Of a DNA stretch of 64,000 nt, positions 47,383-56,017 are shown in pieces. Numbering within the stretch: position 1 is the stretch's first letter; the number at the start of each line of letters is the position of its first letter. The notes beneath the pieces are model-generated. The model was not told where the DNA came from, did not search any database, and saw only the letters and a program-made list of their open reading frames with translations. The DNA is taken from positions 2,294,001 to 2,358,000 of the forward strand of contig NZ_CP042301.2 of the NCBI RefSeq assembly GCF_007922615.2, given 5' to 3'. The DNA is from Nitratireductor mangrovi (GTDB lineage: Bacteria > Pseudomonadota > Alphaproteobacteria > Rhizobiales > Rhizobiaceae). The translations under genes and the position numbers were made by a program.

Positions 47383-48440
47383 CACCTCGCCCCCGCCCAA
47401 AGCCTTTGATAGACCGCAATGATCGCGTCTGCCTCCCGTGCCAGCGGAAACCTGGCGCGCACATGCACCAACGCCGCCCGCCCGTGCGCCTCCGCCAGTC
47501 GTGGATCGGCGAGATAGGGCCGAATGGCCTCTGTTAGCCCGACACCGTCGCCGGCCACAACGACCCGGCCGGTTTTTCCGTCCTCGATCATCTCGGCATA
47601 GGCGCCGGCATCACTGGCCACGACCGGCTTTCCCGACGCCATCGCTTCGAGCGGCGTCAGGCCGAAGCCCTCGTTGCGCGACGGTGCGACGTAGAGGCTG
47701 ACACGCCGGTACCAGACACCAATGTCGGGCACCTCGCCCAGGAAAAGAATGCGGTCGGAGAGGTCGGCCTCCGCCACCCTCGCCTTGAGCGCGTCGGCAA
47801 ATGCGCGGTGCTCGGGGGTAACACGCCCGGTGATGACGGCGATCCAGCCAGGATGCTCCGGCAGCAAGGCGATCATGGCATCGACGAAAAGATCGGTGCC
47901 CTTCTGATGCCGGATGCGGCCGAAACAGCCGACCGCGTGCGCTGCCGTCAGCCTGGCTGCGGCAAGCGTGTCTTCGGCGCCCTCGGCCGGATGGAAGCGA
48001 TCGAGATCGATGCCATGCATGACGACGTCGTGCGGGACGTCGAGATAGGAGCCCGAGCGGCGACTGGTCGCGATGACGGCATCCATGCGTCGGATCAGCC
48101 ATTTGGTAAGGTGCTTGTGACGCCTTTGCGCAGCTGAAGTGAAAACCAGCTTCACGGGCGCGCGCAGGACATGCTTCAGCATGATCCCGCCCGCCATTTC
48201 AGTGTTGCGTCGCGCATGCCAGATACGGAAAGGCCGCGACCGCGGCCGGCGCAGCAGCGCCGGCAGGTCAGCCCAGCCAAGTGCCGGCAGGGACGCCGGC
48301 AGCCCCGGTCCGAAGACCGCGATGCCGATCGCCTTTGCCTGCAACGGCACCAGCTGGACGATCGTGCTGGTCACGCCCGACAATCGGCGTTTGAAGTTGG
48401 GTGCCACGACCTCGATGGCGCCCGCGTCGGGGACCCTCAT
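47382..48440 (-). CDS. lpsB: LPS core mannosyltransferase LpsB-like
   Basis: A 352-aa GT4 family glycosyltransferase. The opening block VVAPNFKRRLSGVTSTIVQLVP and the PFRIWHARRNTEM motif are strongly characteristic of rhizobial LpsB/LpcC. The donor-binding motif is APSRNEGFGLTPLEAMASGKPVVASDAG. LpsB adds mannose to the lipopolysaccharide inner core. It lies 42 bp after greA and reads into the next glycosyltransferase. Confidence 0.88.
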   Translation of the reverse strand: MRVPDAGAIEVVAPNFKRRLSGVTSTIVQLVPLQAKAIGIAVFGPGLPASLPALGWADLPALLRRPRSRPFRIWHARRNTEMAGGIMLKHVLRAPVKLVFTSAAQRRHKHLTKWLIRRMDAVIATSRRSGSYLDVPHDVVMHGIDLDRFHPAEGAEDTLAAARLTAAHAVGCFGRIRHQKGTDLFVDAMIALLPEHPGWIAVITGRVTPEHRAFADALKARVAEADLSDRILFLGEVPDIGVWYRRVSLYVAPSRNEGFGLTPLEAMASGKPVVASDAGAYAEMIEDGKTGRVVVAGDGVGLTEAIRPYLADPRLAEAHGRAALVHVRARFPLAREADAIIAVYQRLWAGAR

Positions 48441-48482
48441 GACGCGATACGCGCTGTTGGCATGCCGGCTCCGCGGGAAGGA

Positions 48483-48956
48483 TCAGATAAACGCCACCTT
48501 CACGATCTCGTACCCACGGGCGCCGCCGGGAGCGTTGACTTCGATCGCGTCGCCGACCTCCTTGCCGATCAGGGCGCGCGCGATCGGCGATGAGATCGAG
48601 ATGCGGCCGGACTTCACGTCCGCCTCCTGGTCACCGACGATCTGGTAGGTGCGCGTTTCCTCGGTGTCCTCGTCGACGAGTTCGACCGTGGCTCCGAACT
48701 TGATCGTCTCACCGCTCAGCTTGCTGACATCGATGACTTCGGCCCGCGCGATCAGGTCTTCAAGCTCGCCGATGCGACCCTCGTTAAGGCTTTGAGATTC
48801 CTTGGCGGCGTGATACTCCGCGTTTTCGGACAGATCGCCATGCGAGCGCGCTTCCGAGATCGCCTCGATAATCCGCGGGCGCTCTTCCTGCTGCCGCCAG
48901 CGCAGTTCTTCCTTCAGAGTCTCGAATCCGGACGCGGTCATCGGGACCTTGTTCAT
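48483..48956 (-). CDS. greA: transcription elongation factor GreA
   Basis: A 157-aa GreA. The N-terminal coiled coil contains [30 protein letters not shown], with the DLSEN tip that reaches the RNA polymerase active site. The C-terminal FKBP-like domain ends YEIVKVAFI. It rescues backtracked RNA polymerase. It is first in the greA-lpsB-glycosyltransferase run. Confidence 0.96.
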   Translation of the reverse strand: MNKVPMTASGFETLKEELRWRQQEERPRIIEAISEARSHGDLSENAEYHAAKESQSLNEGRIGELEDLIARAEVIDVSKLSGETIKFGATVELVDEDTEETRTYQIVGDQEADVKSGRISISSPIARALIGKEVGDAIEVNAPGGARGYEIVKVAFI

Positions 48957-49132
48957 GATAAGGCCTTTCCTCGCTTTGGCGCTCCACCCGGCAGTGCAAG
49001 GCACCTGTCCCCCCGGGCGAAGCACAAAAAGAAAACGGTCCGCGAGCTTCAGCCACGGAACCGCACAAACTCAGTCCAATCCTATATAGCAATGGCGGCC
49101 GGCGTTTTCACGTGCAAAATTTGCCGGATACA

Positions 49133-49693
49133 CTAACGGGCCGCGGCCTGCGGCAGGTTATCCGGGGTTCCGTCGCCTGCCTCGCCCAGGTCGCGCACGC
49201 GAGGCTCCGGAAGGTGGGCGCATATGGCGCGCGCCGCGGCATGTGGTTGGGCAAGATCGCCGACGACGACACGACGACCGTTCGCCAGCGTCACCACCAG
49301 CGCCCCGCTGCCGGCAATGCGGCCCGGCAGGCCACGCCGCACGCTCACCCGATCGATCAGCGCATAAGGAATTTCAAACGGTTGGCTGTGAGGGAACCCG
49401 CGATGAAGGTAGAGCGCCCGCGGCATCACCGCGACACTGATCGTGAAGCGGCGCAGCACGGCATGGGCGATCAGGAACGGTCCTCCGATTGCCAGCACCA
49501 CGATGCAGAGCCGCGCCAGAGCCCCATCGCCACGCCCGGCGGCAAACAGAAACGACAGAAGCAGCCCGTAACCGACGACGACGACGATGGTCGGAAGGAA
49601 CAGCGACAGCGTCGACGGGACGAACGGGCCGCCGTGTCTCGGTTCCGGATTGTCGTTGACCCCGTGCATGCGCCCCCGGTGATTCGCGCTCAA
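49133..49693 (-). CDS. PH-domain membrane protein
   Basis: A 186-aa protein with two hydrophobic helices (about 28-50 and 60-80), then a bacterial PH-like domain (SVAVMPRALYLHRGFPHSQPFEIPYALIDRVSVRRG ... VVTLANGRRVVVG). It resembles YdbT-like bPH2 proteins. Function unknown. It is upstream of, and divergent from, the sugar dehydrogenase gene. Confidence 0.7.
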   Translation of the reverse strand: MSANHRGRMHGVNDNPEPRHGGPFVPSTLSLFLPTIVVVVGYGLLLSFLFAAGRGDGALARLCIVVLAIGGPFLIAHAVLRRFTISVAVMPRALYLHRGFPHSQPFEIPYALIDRVSVRRGLPGRIAGSGALVVTLANGRRVVVGDLAQPHAAARAICAHLPEPRVRDLGEAGDGTPDNLPQAAAR

Positions 49694-49804
49694 CCGCTTG
49701 TGATCAAGGATACAACGGTTTTCGCCGGAGTCATCGTCGCGCGCGCTTGCACCGATGCGGGCGGACCCTACCTGTCAATCGACGGACAGCTTTGGGAGAG
49801 ACGC

Positions 49805-50950
49805 ATGAACCGCACCACGCTTTTTGCCGCGAGCCTCGCGATCGGCCTTCCCAGCGCGCTGCTCCTTGTCCCGGCGGCCCATGCCGAGCGCTTCACCACC
49901 GAAGAGGTGGTAGTGGAATCGGAGGTGCTGGCCGACGGTCTCGAGCACCCTTGGGGGCTGGACTATCTCCCGAATGGCGACGCTATCGTTACCGAGCGGC
50001 CCGGCCGCATGCGCATCCTGTCGGGCGGCCGCCTTTCCGAACCGTTGGCGGGTGTGCCACAGGTCGCCGCGCGCGGACAGGGCGGCCTCCTCGATGTTGC
50101 CGCCTCGCCGGATTTTTCCCGTGACAACCTGATTTACTTCACCTTCTCCGAACCCGGCCCCGGCGGTACCGGAACGGCAGTGGCGCGCGCACGGCTCAAG
50201 CGCGACGAGGCGGGAGGCAAGCTCGAAGACGTCGAAACCATCTTCTCGATGTCGAAAAAGAGCGGCACGGCGCGCCATTTCGGCTCACGCATCGTCTTTT
50301 CGCCCGACGGGACGCTGTTCTTCACCATCGGCGACCGCGGCGACGCCGACCGCGCCCAGGACATGCGCGACCATGCCGGCGCCGTGCTGCGCATCAATCC
50401 CGACGGCTCGGTACCGGCTGACAATCCCGCCGCCGACGGCGCCGCGCACTTGCCGGAAATCTGGTCGAAGGGTCATCGCAACCCGCAAGGCGCAACCTGG
50501 GACCCCGTCACCGGCGCGTTGTGGACCATCGAGCACGGCGCCCGCGGCGGCGACGAGCTGAACCGTCCCCGCGCCGGAGCCAATTACGGCTGGCCGGTGA
50601 TCTCCTACGGGCGCAACTATTCGGGCACCAAGATCGGCGTCGGCACCGAAGCCGAAGGTTACGAGCAGCCGGTCATGTATTGGGATCCTTCGATCGCGCC
50701 GTCCGGGCTGACAGCCTATGATGGCGACATGTTTCCCGAATGGCAGGGCGACCTGCTCGGCGGCGCACTGAAGTTCGAGCTTGTGACCCGCATCAAGCGC
50801 GACGAAAGCGGCAAGGCGCTAGGCGAGGAGCGCATGTTCGAAGGCGCGTTCGGCCGCATCCGCGATGTCAGCGTAGCACCGGACGGCTCGGTGTGGCTGC
50901 TGACCGACGAAGGCGACGGCGCCATCATCAGGCTCTCACGCGGCGGCTAG
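49805..50950 (+). CDS. PQQ-dependent soluble sugar (aldose) dehydrogenase-like
   Basis: A 381-aa exported protein of the Asd/YliI family, which oxidises aldose sugars with PQQ as cofactor. A signal peptide ends near residue 27 (AAHA). The six-bladed propeller blocks are LEHPWGLDYLPNGDAIVTERPGRM, FGSRIVFSPDGTLFFTIGDRGD, IWSKGHRNPQGATWDP, GANYGWPVISYGRNY and GRIRDVSVAPDGSVWLLTDE. The start at 49805 follows GGGAGAG. The periplasm is the expected location. PQQ synthesis genes are not in the window. Confidence 0.87.
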   Translation: MNRTTLFAASLAIGLPSALLLVPAAHAERFTTEEVVVESEVLADGLEHPWGLDYLPNGDAIVTERPGRMRILSGGRLSEPLAGVPQVAARGQGGLLDVAASPDFSRDNLIYFTFSEPGPGGTGTAVARARLKRDEAGGKLEDVETIFSMSKKSGTARHFGSRIVFSPDGTLFFTIGDRGDADRAQDMRDHAGAVLRINPDGSVPADNPAADGAAHLPEIWSKGHRNPQGATWDPVTGALWTIEHGARGGDELNRPRAGANYGWPVISYGRNYSGTKIGVGTEAEGYEQPVMYWDPSIAPSGLTAYDGDMFPEWQGDLLGGALKFELVTRIKRDESGKALGEERMFEGAFGRIRDVSVAPDGSVWLLTDEGDGAIIRLSRGG

Positions 50951-50972
50951 CCTCCTCAAACAACGGACCCGG

Positions 50973-51009
50973 AAAAAGCGAAGGGCGCGCCATGACCGGC
51001 GCGCCCTTC
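50973..51009 (-). terminator. terminator hairpin of the TPR protein gene
   Basis: A perfect 12-bp inverted repeat, GAAGGGCGCGCC at 50980-50991 with GGCGCGCCCTTC at 50998-51009, has a 6-base loop. On the minus strand it is followed by GC and five T. It is also close behind the sugar dehydrogenase stop, so it may act for both convergent genes. Confidence 0.65.
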
Positions 51010-51031
51010 CCCGTTATTTGCGGTCGTCTGC

Positions 51032-51559
51032 TCAGCCGTTGGCGCGCTCGAACGCGGCGATCTGCCGTTCCAGTTCCGCATACTCGTCGCAGCCGGTGCC
51101 GCAGCGTTTGGCGATCTCGCCTAGCTGGTCGCGCGCCGAGGCAACATCGCCCATCTGCAGATGGGCCTCGCCGAGATATTCGCGTGTCAGAACGTGGTCC
51201 GGGTCGAGCCGCAACGCCTCTTCGTAGTAACCGAGGGCGATGAGCAGCTTGCCCTGCTTGCGGTGCGAATAGCCGAGCATGTTGTAGACGCCGGCATCAC
51301 CGCGACCTTCGGCAAGCTTCAGCACCGAGATCGCTTCGTCATATTTGCCGTCATAGGCCAGCTGGCGGCCGGCCTTGAACAAGCTCTCCGTATCGAGGGC
51401 ACTCGACTTCTCGACGCATTTCTTCTGCGACTGGTCATAGACCTGCCCGGTCGGGCAGTCCTTAACATCACTACCACCGCCAGCAGCCAGCGCCGCTCCG
51501 CCTGAGAGCGGCAGCCCGATGAGGAACGCGGCGGCAATCGTCGTGACATGTCTCGGCAT
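51032..51559 (-). CDS. exported TPR-repeat protein
   Basis: A 175-aa protein with a signal peptide (about 1-26, ending AALAA), a short Cys-containing linker (DCPTGQVYDQSQKKC), then about three TPR units (AGRQLAYDGKYDEAISVLKLA; YNMLGYSHRKQGKLLIALGYYEEALRLDPDH; YLGEAHLQMGDVASARDQL). It is probably periplasmic and protein-binding. It ends at a strong hairpin terminator. Function unknown. Confidence 0.8.
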   Translation of the reverse strand: MPRHVTTIAAAFLIGLPLSGGAALAAGGGSDVKDCPTGQVYDQSQKKCVEKSSALDTESLFKAGRQLAYDGKYDEAISVLKLAEGRGDAGVYNMLGYSHRKQGKLLIALGYYEEALRLDPDHVLTREYLGEAHLQMGDVASARDQLGEIAKRCGTGCDEYAELERQIAAFERANG

Positions 51560-51783
51560 GAAGTCCTCCTGTTGTGCTCGCCTCAGCTACGGTTCGCACG
51601 GAAAAATGGTTTCGACCCTTCGAACCCAAGAATAAGACCGAATCATGCCATGTCATCCTCAAATTGACGTGACGGAAGCGGTGGGATGCCTCGATCGTCG
51701 GGATCGTATCTTGGCCGGGAGCCATTTCGGTCGCCGCCGCTGGCTGCTAGAGAGCCAGCCAGTCGCCAACCTCGGTCACCTGC

Positions 51784-52674
51784 ATGTCACGCCCGGTCGC
51801 CAATCTGGTTCTTCTCCTCGCCGGTGCTCTCTGGGGCATGGGCTTTGTCGCCCAGTCGACTGCAATGGCCGCCGTCGGACCGTTCCTGTTCGTCGGCTTG
51901 CGCTTCCTAGTCGCCGCCGTGGCGATGCTGCCCTTCGCGCTGCGTGAGCACGCCGTCGCAAAGACCGGCCTCCAGACGCGCGATTGGCGCGCTTTCGCCG
52001 TGATCGGCCTGTTTCTGTTCGGCGGCATGGCGGCCCAGCAGGTCGGCCTACTCACCACGACAGTGACCAATTCCGGTTTCCTCACCGGACTCTACGTCGT
52101 GATGGTTCCGTTCCTGGCCGTGCTTATCTATCGGCAATGGCCGCACCCTGTCGTCTGGCCTTCGGCGGCAATGGCGCTCGCCGGCATCTGGCTTTTATCG
52201 GGCGGCGCGATCGAGCGGCTCACCGTCGGCGACTGGCTCACCATCCTGTGCGCGCTGTTCTGGGCGCTGCAGATGATCTTCATCGCCCGCCACGCCGCCG
52301 GCAGCGGCCGCCCGGTCACGCTGGCGGTCACGCAATTCGCCGTCTGCGCCGCGCTAGGCCTGGCTGTGGCCCTGCTTGTCGAACCCATCGGGCTTGACGC
52401 GATTCGCGCCGCCGCGCCCGAGATCCTCTATGCCGGCATCTTCTCCGGCGGCATCGCCTTTACCCTGCAGGCGGTAGGGCAGCGTTACACCACGGCGCCG
52501 CAGGCTGCGATCTTCCTGGCGTCGGAATCGGTTTTCGCGGCACTGTTCGGCGCCTATTTCCTGGGCGAAAGGCTGCCGGCGGCGGGACTTGCCGGCTGCG
52601 GCCTGATCTTCGCGGCGATCATTCTGGTCGAGGCCCTGCCTCCGCTGATCGAGCGCCGGCGCCGCACGGCCTGA
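51784..52674 (+). CDS. DMT-superfamily (EamA) transporter
   Basis: A 296-aa protein with ten predicted transmembrane helices in two EamA repeats. The opening LVLLLAGALWGMGFVAQSTAM and the second-half IFSGGIAFTLQAVGQRYTTAPQAAIFLASESVFAALFGA are typical of drug/metabolite exporters. Substrate unknown. There is no obvious Shine-Dalgarno at 51784. Confidence 0.85.
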   Translation: MSRPVANLVLLLAGALWGMGFVAQSTAMAAVGPFLFVGLRFLVAAVAMLPFALREHAVAKTGLQTRDWRAFAVIGLFLFGGMAAQQVGLLTTTVTNSGFLTGLYVVMVPFLAVLIYRQWPHPVVWPSAAMALAGIWLLSGGAIERLTVGDWLTILCALFWALQMIFIARHAAGSGRPVTLAVTQFAVCAALGLAVALLVEPIGLDAIRAAAPEILYAGIFSGGIAFTLQAVGQRYTTAPQAAIFLASESVFAALFGAYFLGERLPAAGLAGCGLIFAAIILVEALPPLIERRRRTA

Positions 52675-52749
52675 GTCCGGTTCCGTCCCCGATTGCATCA
52701 AGGCGCGGATAAATCCATTATGATCAGGGTCGCGGGGTGGAGAAACACC

Positions 52750-53175
52750 GTGCAGAAACCGATCGAACGCAGCTGGGACCTGAGCATCGACCCCGACACG
52801 GTTCGCCTCTTCGTGCTCAAGGCGAAAGCGATCAGTGCCGCCATCAATGACGACTACAATGATGGCGCCGAGCACGAGATCGAACTCGACGACCAGATGA
52901 CCGACGGCCACCACCATGACGGCCTGGTCGAGGAAGAATCGGAAAACCTCACAGAGGCCGAGTTGCGCGAACTGATCGGCGACCTCAATGTCGATGAGGC
53001 CGCCGAACTCGTTGCCATCGCATGGATCGGCCGCGGCGATTACGAAATTTCGGAATGGGACGACGCGGTTGCAGAGGCGCGCCTGCGTGACCGCCGCCGC
53101 ACCGCCAAATATCTGCTCGGCATGCCCATGCTCGGGGATTGGCTCGAGGAAGGTCTCGAGGCGATCGGCGCCTGA
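52750..53175 (+). CDS. DUF3775 protein
   Basis: A 141-aa acidic protein that matches DUF3775, a small rhizobial family. SIDPDTVRLFVLKAKAISAA near the N-terminus and DVDEAAELVAIAWIGRGDYE-like middle (NVDEAAELVAIAWIGRGDYE) are the recognisable parts. The GTG at 52750, behind GGTGGAG, is preferred; a start at 52720 (ATG) is possible. Function unknown. Confidence 0.75.
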   Translation: MQKPIERSWDLSIDPDTVRLFVLKAKAISAAINDDYNDGAEHEIELDDQMTDGHHHDGLVEEESENLTEAELRELIGDLNVDEAAELVAIAWIGRGDYEISEWDDAVAEARLRDRRRTAKYLLGMPMLGDWLEEGLEAIGA

Positions 53176-53296
53176 CTTCCAGATACGAGACTGATCTTTC
53201 GCGGCGGACACGTTTTGTGAACCCGACCGCCTTTCATTCGTTGCCGGCAGGCCGCAGCATGCAACCACATCCTAGCTGAATCGTTTTCTCAAGCCG

Positions 53297-54112
53297 TTGA
53301 ATCGCAATCTCAGAGGGTTGAATCAGATCCATCGAAAAAGCGCGCTCTTCATTGTTTTTGCATGTCTTTTGCATTTGCCCGTCAAGCAAGCCGCGGCAGC
53401 GCAGGCTTTGCCGGAGACCGCCCCGCAACCGCTACCCCGCCCTGGCGCCGGGACGAAAAACAATGACCGGGTTCCGCCGGACGCGCTTCCGCGGCGCAGT
53501 CGCGCCGTGCCTCAAACCGCGCCCCGGGCCGACGAAAACGCAGACGGCGCGCACAATCTCCCGCCCTCCATGCCGGCAGCCGAAATCGCCTGCCGCGTCG
53601 AACTGAGGGCGCTTGGCGCTGCCTTCTCCGAAGCCGACCCGGTGAGCGATCCCGCCGGCTGCCGCATCGATTACCCCGTGACTGTGACGAGCCTCGGCGC
53701 TGGCGTCGCATTGGAACCGCCGGCCCTCGTCAATTGCGCCGTCGCGACGGCCGCAGCGCGTTTCCTGCGTGAAGTCGTCGGCCCGGCCGCCACACTGCAT
53801 TTCGGCAAGGACGTCGAAGCGGTCCGGCAGGTCTCAGGCTATGTCTGCCGGCCGCGCAACGGCAGCGAAAAGCTCTCCGAACACGCCTATGGCAATGCGC
53901 TTGACATTGCCGCGTTCGAGCTTGCCGGCGGCACCGTGGTGCGCGTCGAAGGCACCATCGATCGCAGCCGGCGCGAATTCCTGCGCTCGGTTCGCACTGC
54001 CGCCTGCGGGCCGTTCAAGACCGTGCTCGGCCCCGGCAGCGACGCCGACCACGCCAACCACTTCCATTTCGACCTTGGAAAGAGGCGAAACGGCGGCACG
54101 TTTTGCCAGTAG
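53297..54112 (+). CDS. extensin-like family protein (VanY/DacB-fold)
   Basis: A protein of about 271 aa with an N-terminal membrane/signal segment, then a Pro/Ala-rich linker, then an extensin-like C-terminal domain (PF06904-type). The Zn-peptidase-like motifs are SEHAYGNALDIAAF and DADHANHFHFDLGKRRNGGTFC, and CRVELRALG and VNCAVATAAARFL precede them. Such proteins are assumed to act on the cell wall. A close paralogue is at 57347-58150. The TTG at 53297 is uncertain as start. Confidence 0.8.
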   Translation: MNRNLRGLNQIHRKSALFIVFACLLHLPVKQAAAAQALPETAPQPLPRPGAGTKNNDRVPPDALPRRSRAVPQTAPRADENADGAHNLPPSMPAAEIACRVELRALGAAFSEADPVSDPAGCRIDYPVTVTSLGAGVALEPPALVNCAVATAAARFLREVVGPAATLHFGKDVEAVRQVSGYVCRPRNGSEKLSEHAYGNALDIAAFELAGGTVVRVEGTIDRSRREFLRSVRTAACGPFKTVLGPGSDADHANHFHFDLGKRRNGGTFCQ

Positions 54113-54152
54113 GCGAGGCCGCCCGGCCGGACGCCCCTGCCTCAGGGATAGG

Positions 54153-55118
54153 CTATTGCGCCGCGAAGCTCCGGTGAAGCTGGTCGGCAAACGCTCTTGC
54201 GTCCTGCTCGAACCCCATGTGGTCGCCGGGAAACGGCACCGGGTCGATACCGAGCATGCGTGCCAGCGCGCTGCCCATCTCGTGGATCGGCTGGCCGACC
54301 GAGGCCTCGCCGAGCGCCACCACGACCTTCGGCGCACCCGCCTTGAGAGCCTCGACATCCGGTTCGTAGAGCGACAGCGGTAGCAGGCCGTGCGCGAGCC
54401 AATATTCGAAATTGCCGGAGACCCGCTCGAAGGTTTCGGCCGCCTCCGGGCGAATGTCGAATGGAGGCGGCCCGTCCTGCGCATTGCCATCGTCGAGGCC
54501 GCTCATGGCGAAGAACGCGGCCATCGCTGCATCGACGCCCTCGCGCCTGTAGGTCTCGTGAAGCGCGCGGTCAGCGGCCAGCGCCTCGGACGGGTCGTCG
54601 AGCATCATGACCGACGGCGGTTCATGCGCCACCAGAACCTTGACCTTGCCGGGATGCCTGGCCGCAAGGTTGAGGCCGATCTGCGCGCCGCCGCTGGTGC
54701 CGAAGATATAGGCTGAGCCGCCGCCAAGTTCCTCGATCAGGCGCGCGACATCGTCGGCATGGACGTCGACGTCCAGATCGACGGCCGGACCGTCGAAGGA
54801 ACTGCGCGAGTTGCCGCGCAGATCGAACGCGACGACGCGATAGCGGTCGGCAAGCCGTTCGGCCAGTTCAGCGAAGACGCCGGCGTCCTGCGGGCCTCCG
54901 GGGATGATGACCAGCAAGGGTCCGGAGCCGCGAACCTCGTAATGAAGGCTGGCGCCGGTCACTTTCAGGGTGGCGGTGGTGAGTGGTGTGTTCATCTCGG
55001 TTTGTTCCTTATTGGCGGCGCGGGCGGCCGCAGATGCGGTCGATTGAGCAAGAGCGGCAGACGGCAGGCCGAAAGCTGCGGCGGCCGCCAGCACGGTGAG
55101 AGCATTGCGAAGGTTCAT
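54153..55118 (-). CDS. exported alpha/beta hydrolase
   Basis: A 321-aa alpha/beta hydrolase with a signal peptide (residues 1-24, ending AALA). The oxyanion loop is VIIPGGPQDAG and the nucleophile is in FGTSGGAQIGLN. The catalytic His is likely in PGDHMGF near the C-terminus. It starts inside the stop of the VOC gene (ATGA overlap), so it is co-transcribed with it. An alternative start at 54995 (MNTPLTTATL) would give a cytosolic form. Confidence 0.83.
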   Translation of the reverse strand: MNLRNALTVLAAAAAFGLPSAALAQSTASAAARAANKEQTEMNTPLTTATLKVTGASLHYEVRGSGPLLVIIPGGPQDAGVFAELAERLADRYRVVAFDLRGNSRSSFDGPAVDLDVDVHADDVARLIEELGGGSAYIFGTSGGAQIGLNLAARHPGKVKVLVAHEPPSVMMLDDPSEALAADRALHETYRREGVDAAMAAFFAMSGLDDGNAQDGPPPFDIRPEAAETFERVSGNFEYWLAHGLLPLSLYEPDVEALKAGAPKVVVALGEASVGQPIHEMGSALARMLGIDPVPFPGDHMGFEQDARAFADQLHRSFAAQ

Positions 55119-55495
55119 CGGCCGGCCCCCTGCCGATCGGCGAGGACAATGCGGTTGCCCTCGCTGTCACGAAACTCGGCAACGGTGCGGCCGGGCTGCC
55201 AGGGCGCTTCCTGCGGTTCGGTGATGATCTCGACGCCTGCCGCTTTCAGCCGGTTCGCGGTCCCTGCGACATCGTCGTCGACAAGCACCATGACCGGTTC
55301 GGCCGACGGCTTGTTGTCCTTGCGGCGCGTGAAATGGAGCGCAGTCTCGGCACCCTCGAACGTGAGTTCGATCCAGCGCCAGCCGTCATTGCCCATTGGC
55401 GCATCGGCCGCGACCCGGCAACCGAAATGCTCGCCATAGAAGGCCTTGGCGCGGTCCTGGTCCCTGACCGGAAGTTCTGCAAACTGGATATGCAT
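55115..55495 (-). CDS. VOC-family (glyoxalase-like) protein
   Basis: A 126-aa vicinal oxygen chelate protein with paired beta-alpha-beta-beta-beta modules (AELPVRDQDRAKAFYGEHFGCRV, then VLVDDDVAGTANRLKAAGVEI and VAEFRDSEGNRIVL). Candidate metal ligands are H3, E44-like residue in IELTFEG, and a His in ALHFTRR. It lies first in a two-gene unit with an exported hydrolase and is divergent from the YCII/ECF sigma factor genes. Confidence 0.85.
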   Translation of the reverse strand: MHIQFAELPVRDQDRAKAFYGEHFGCRVAADAPMGNDGWRWIELTFEGAETALHFTRRKDNKPSAEPVMVLVDDDVAGTANRLKAAGVEIITEPQEAPWQPGRTVAEFRDSEGNRIVLADRQGAGR

Positions 55496-55641
55496 GCGGG
55501 GTGTCTCCTGTTGAAATGACACCCCTTGTCGTCGGCCGGCCGACCTTTTCGACAACGCCCTCCGAAAAAATTGTAGCACTGTCGAAAATCGGCGCCGTCG
55601 AGCGACCACATGCGTCCCTGCGCGAATTGGAGAAACCCGAC

Positions 55642-56007
55642 ATGCAATATGCCTGCCTCATCTACTACGATCCCAAGCTTATGTTCGGCGGAGCACCGGA
55701 GGCCAACGCCGTTCTCGACGAATGTCAGACCAGCGACGAAGGGCTGAAGGAGACGGGCCATTTCGTGTCCTCGGTCGCGTTGGAACTGCCCGACGAGGCG
55801 ATGACGGTGACCGTGCGCGACGGGCAGATGTCGGCCGTCGACGGTCCCTTCATCGAAACCCGGGAGATGCTTGGCGGCCTTGTGGTGATTGAGGCCGTCG
55901 ACCTCAACGAGGCGCTGCAGGTCGCCGCCCGCATCCCGCAGGCGCGTGTCGGTTCGGTCGAGGTGCGCCCTCTGGTCGACTTTTCGAAGCCGCGGCCCGA
56001 ACTCTAG
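55642..56007 (+). CDS. YCII/DGPF-domain protein, ECF sigma factor partner
   Basis: A 121-aa YCII protein with the DGPFIETREMLGG hallmark. It sits 10 bp before an ECF sigma factor gene. The combination of a DGPF protein and an ECF42-type sigma factor is a recognised pairing in bacteria, so the YCII protein may modulate the sigma factor or be part of its regulon. Its chemical role is unknown. Start at 55642 chosen on family length. Confidence 0.85.
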   Translation: MQYACLIYYDPKLMFGGAPEANAVLDECQTSDEGLKETGHFVSSVALELPDEAMTVTVRDGQMSAVDGPFIETREMLGGLVVIEAVDLNEALQVAARIPQARVGSVEVRPLVDFSKPRPEL

Positions 56008-56017
56008 GGGCTCGATC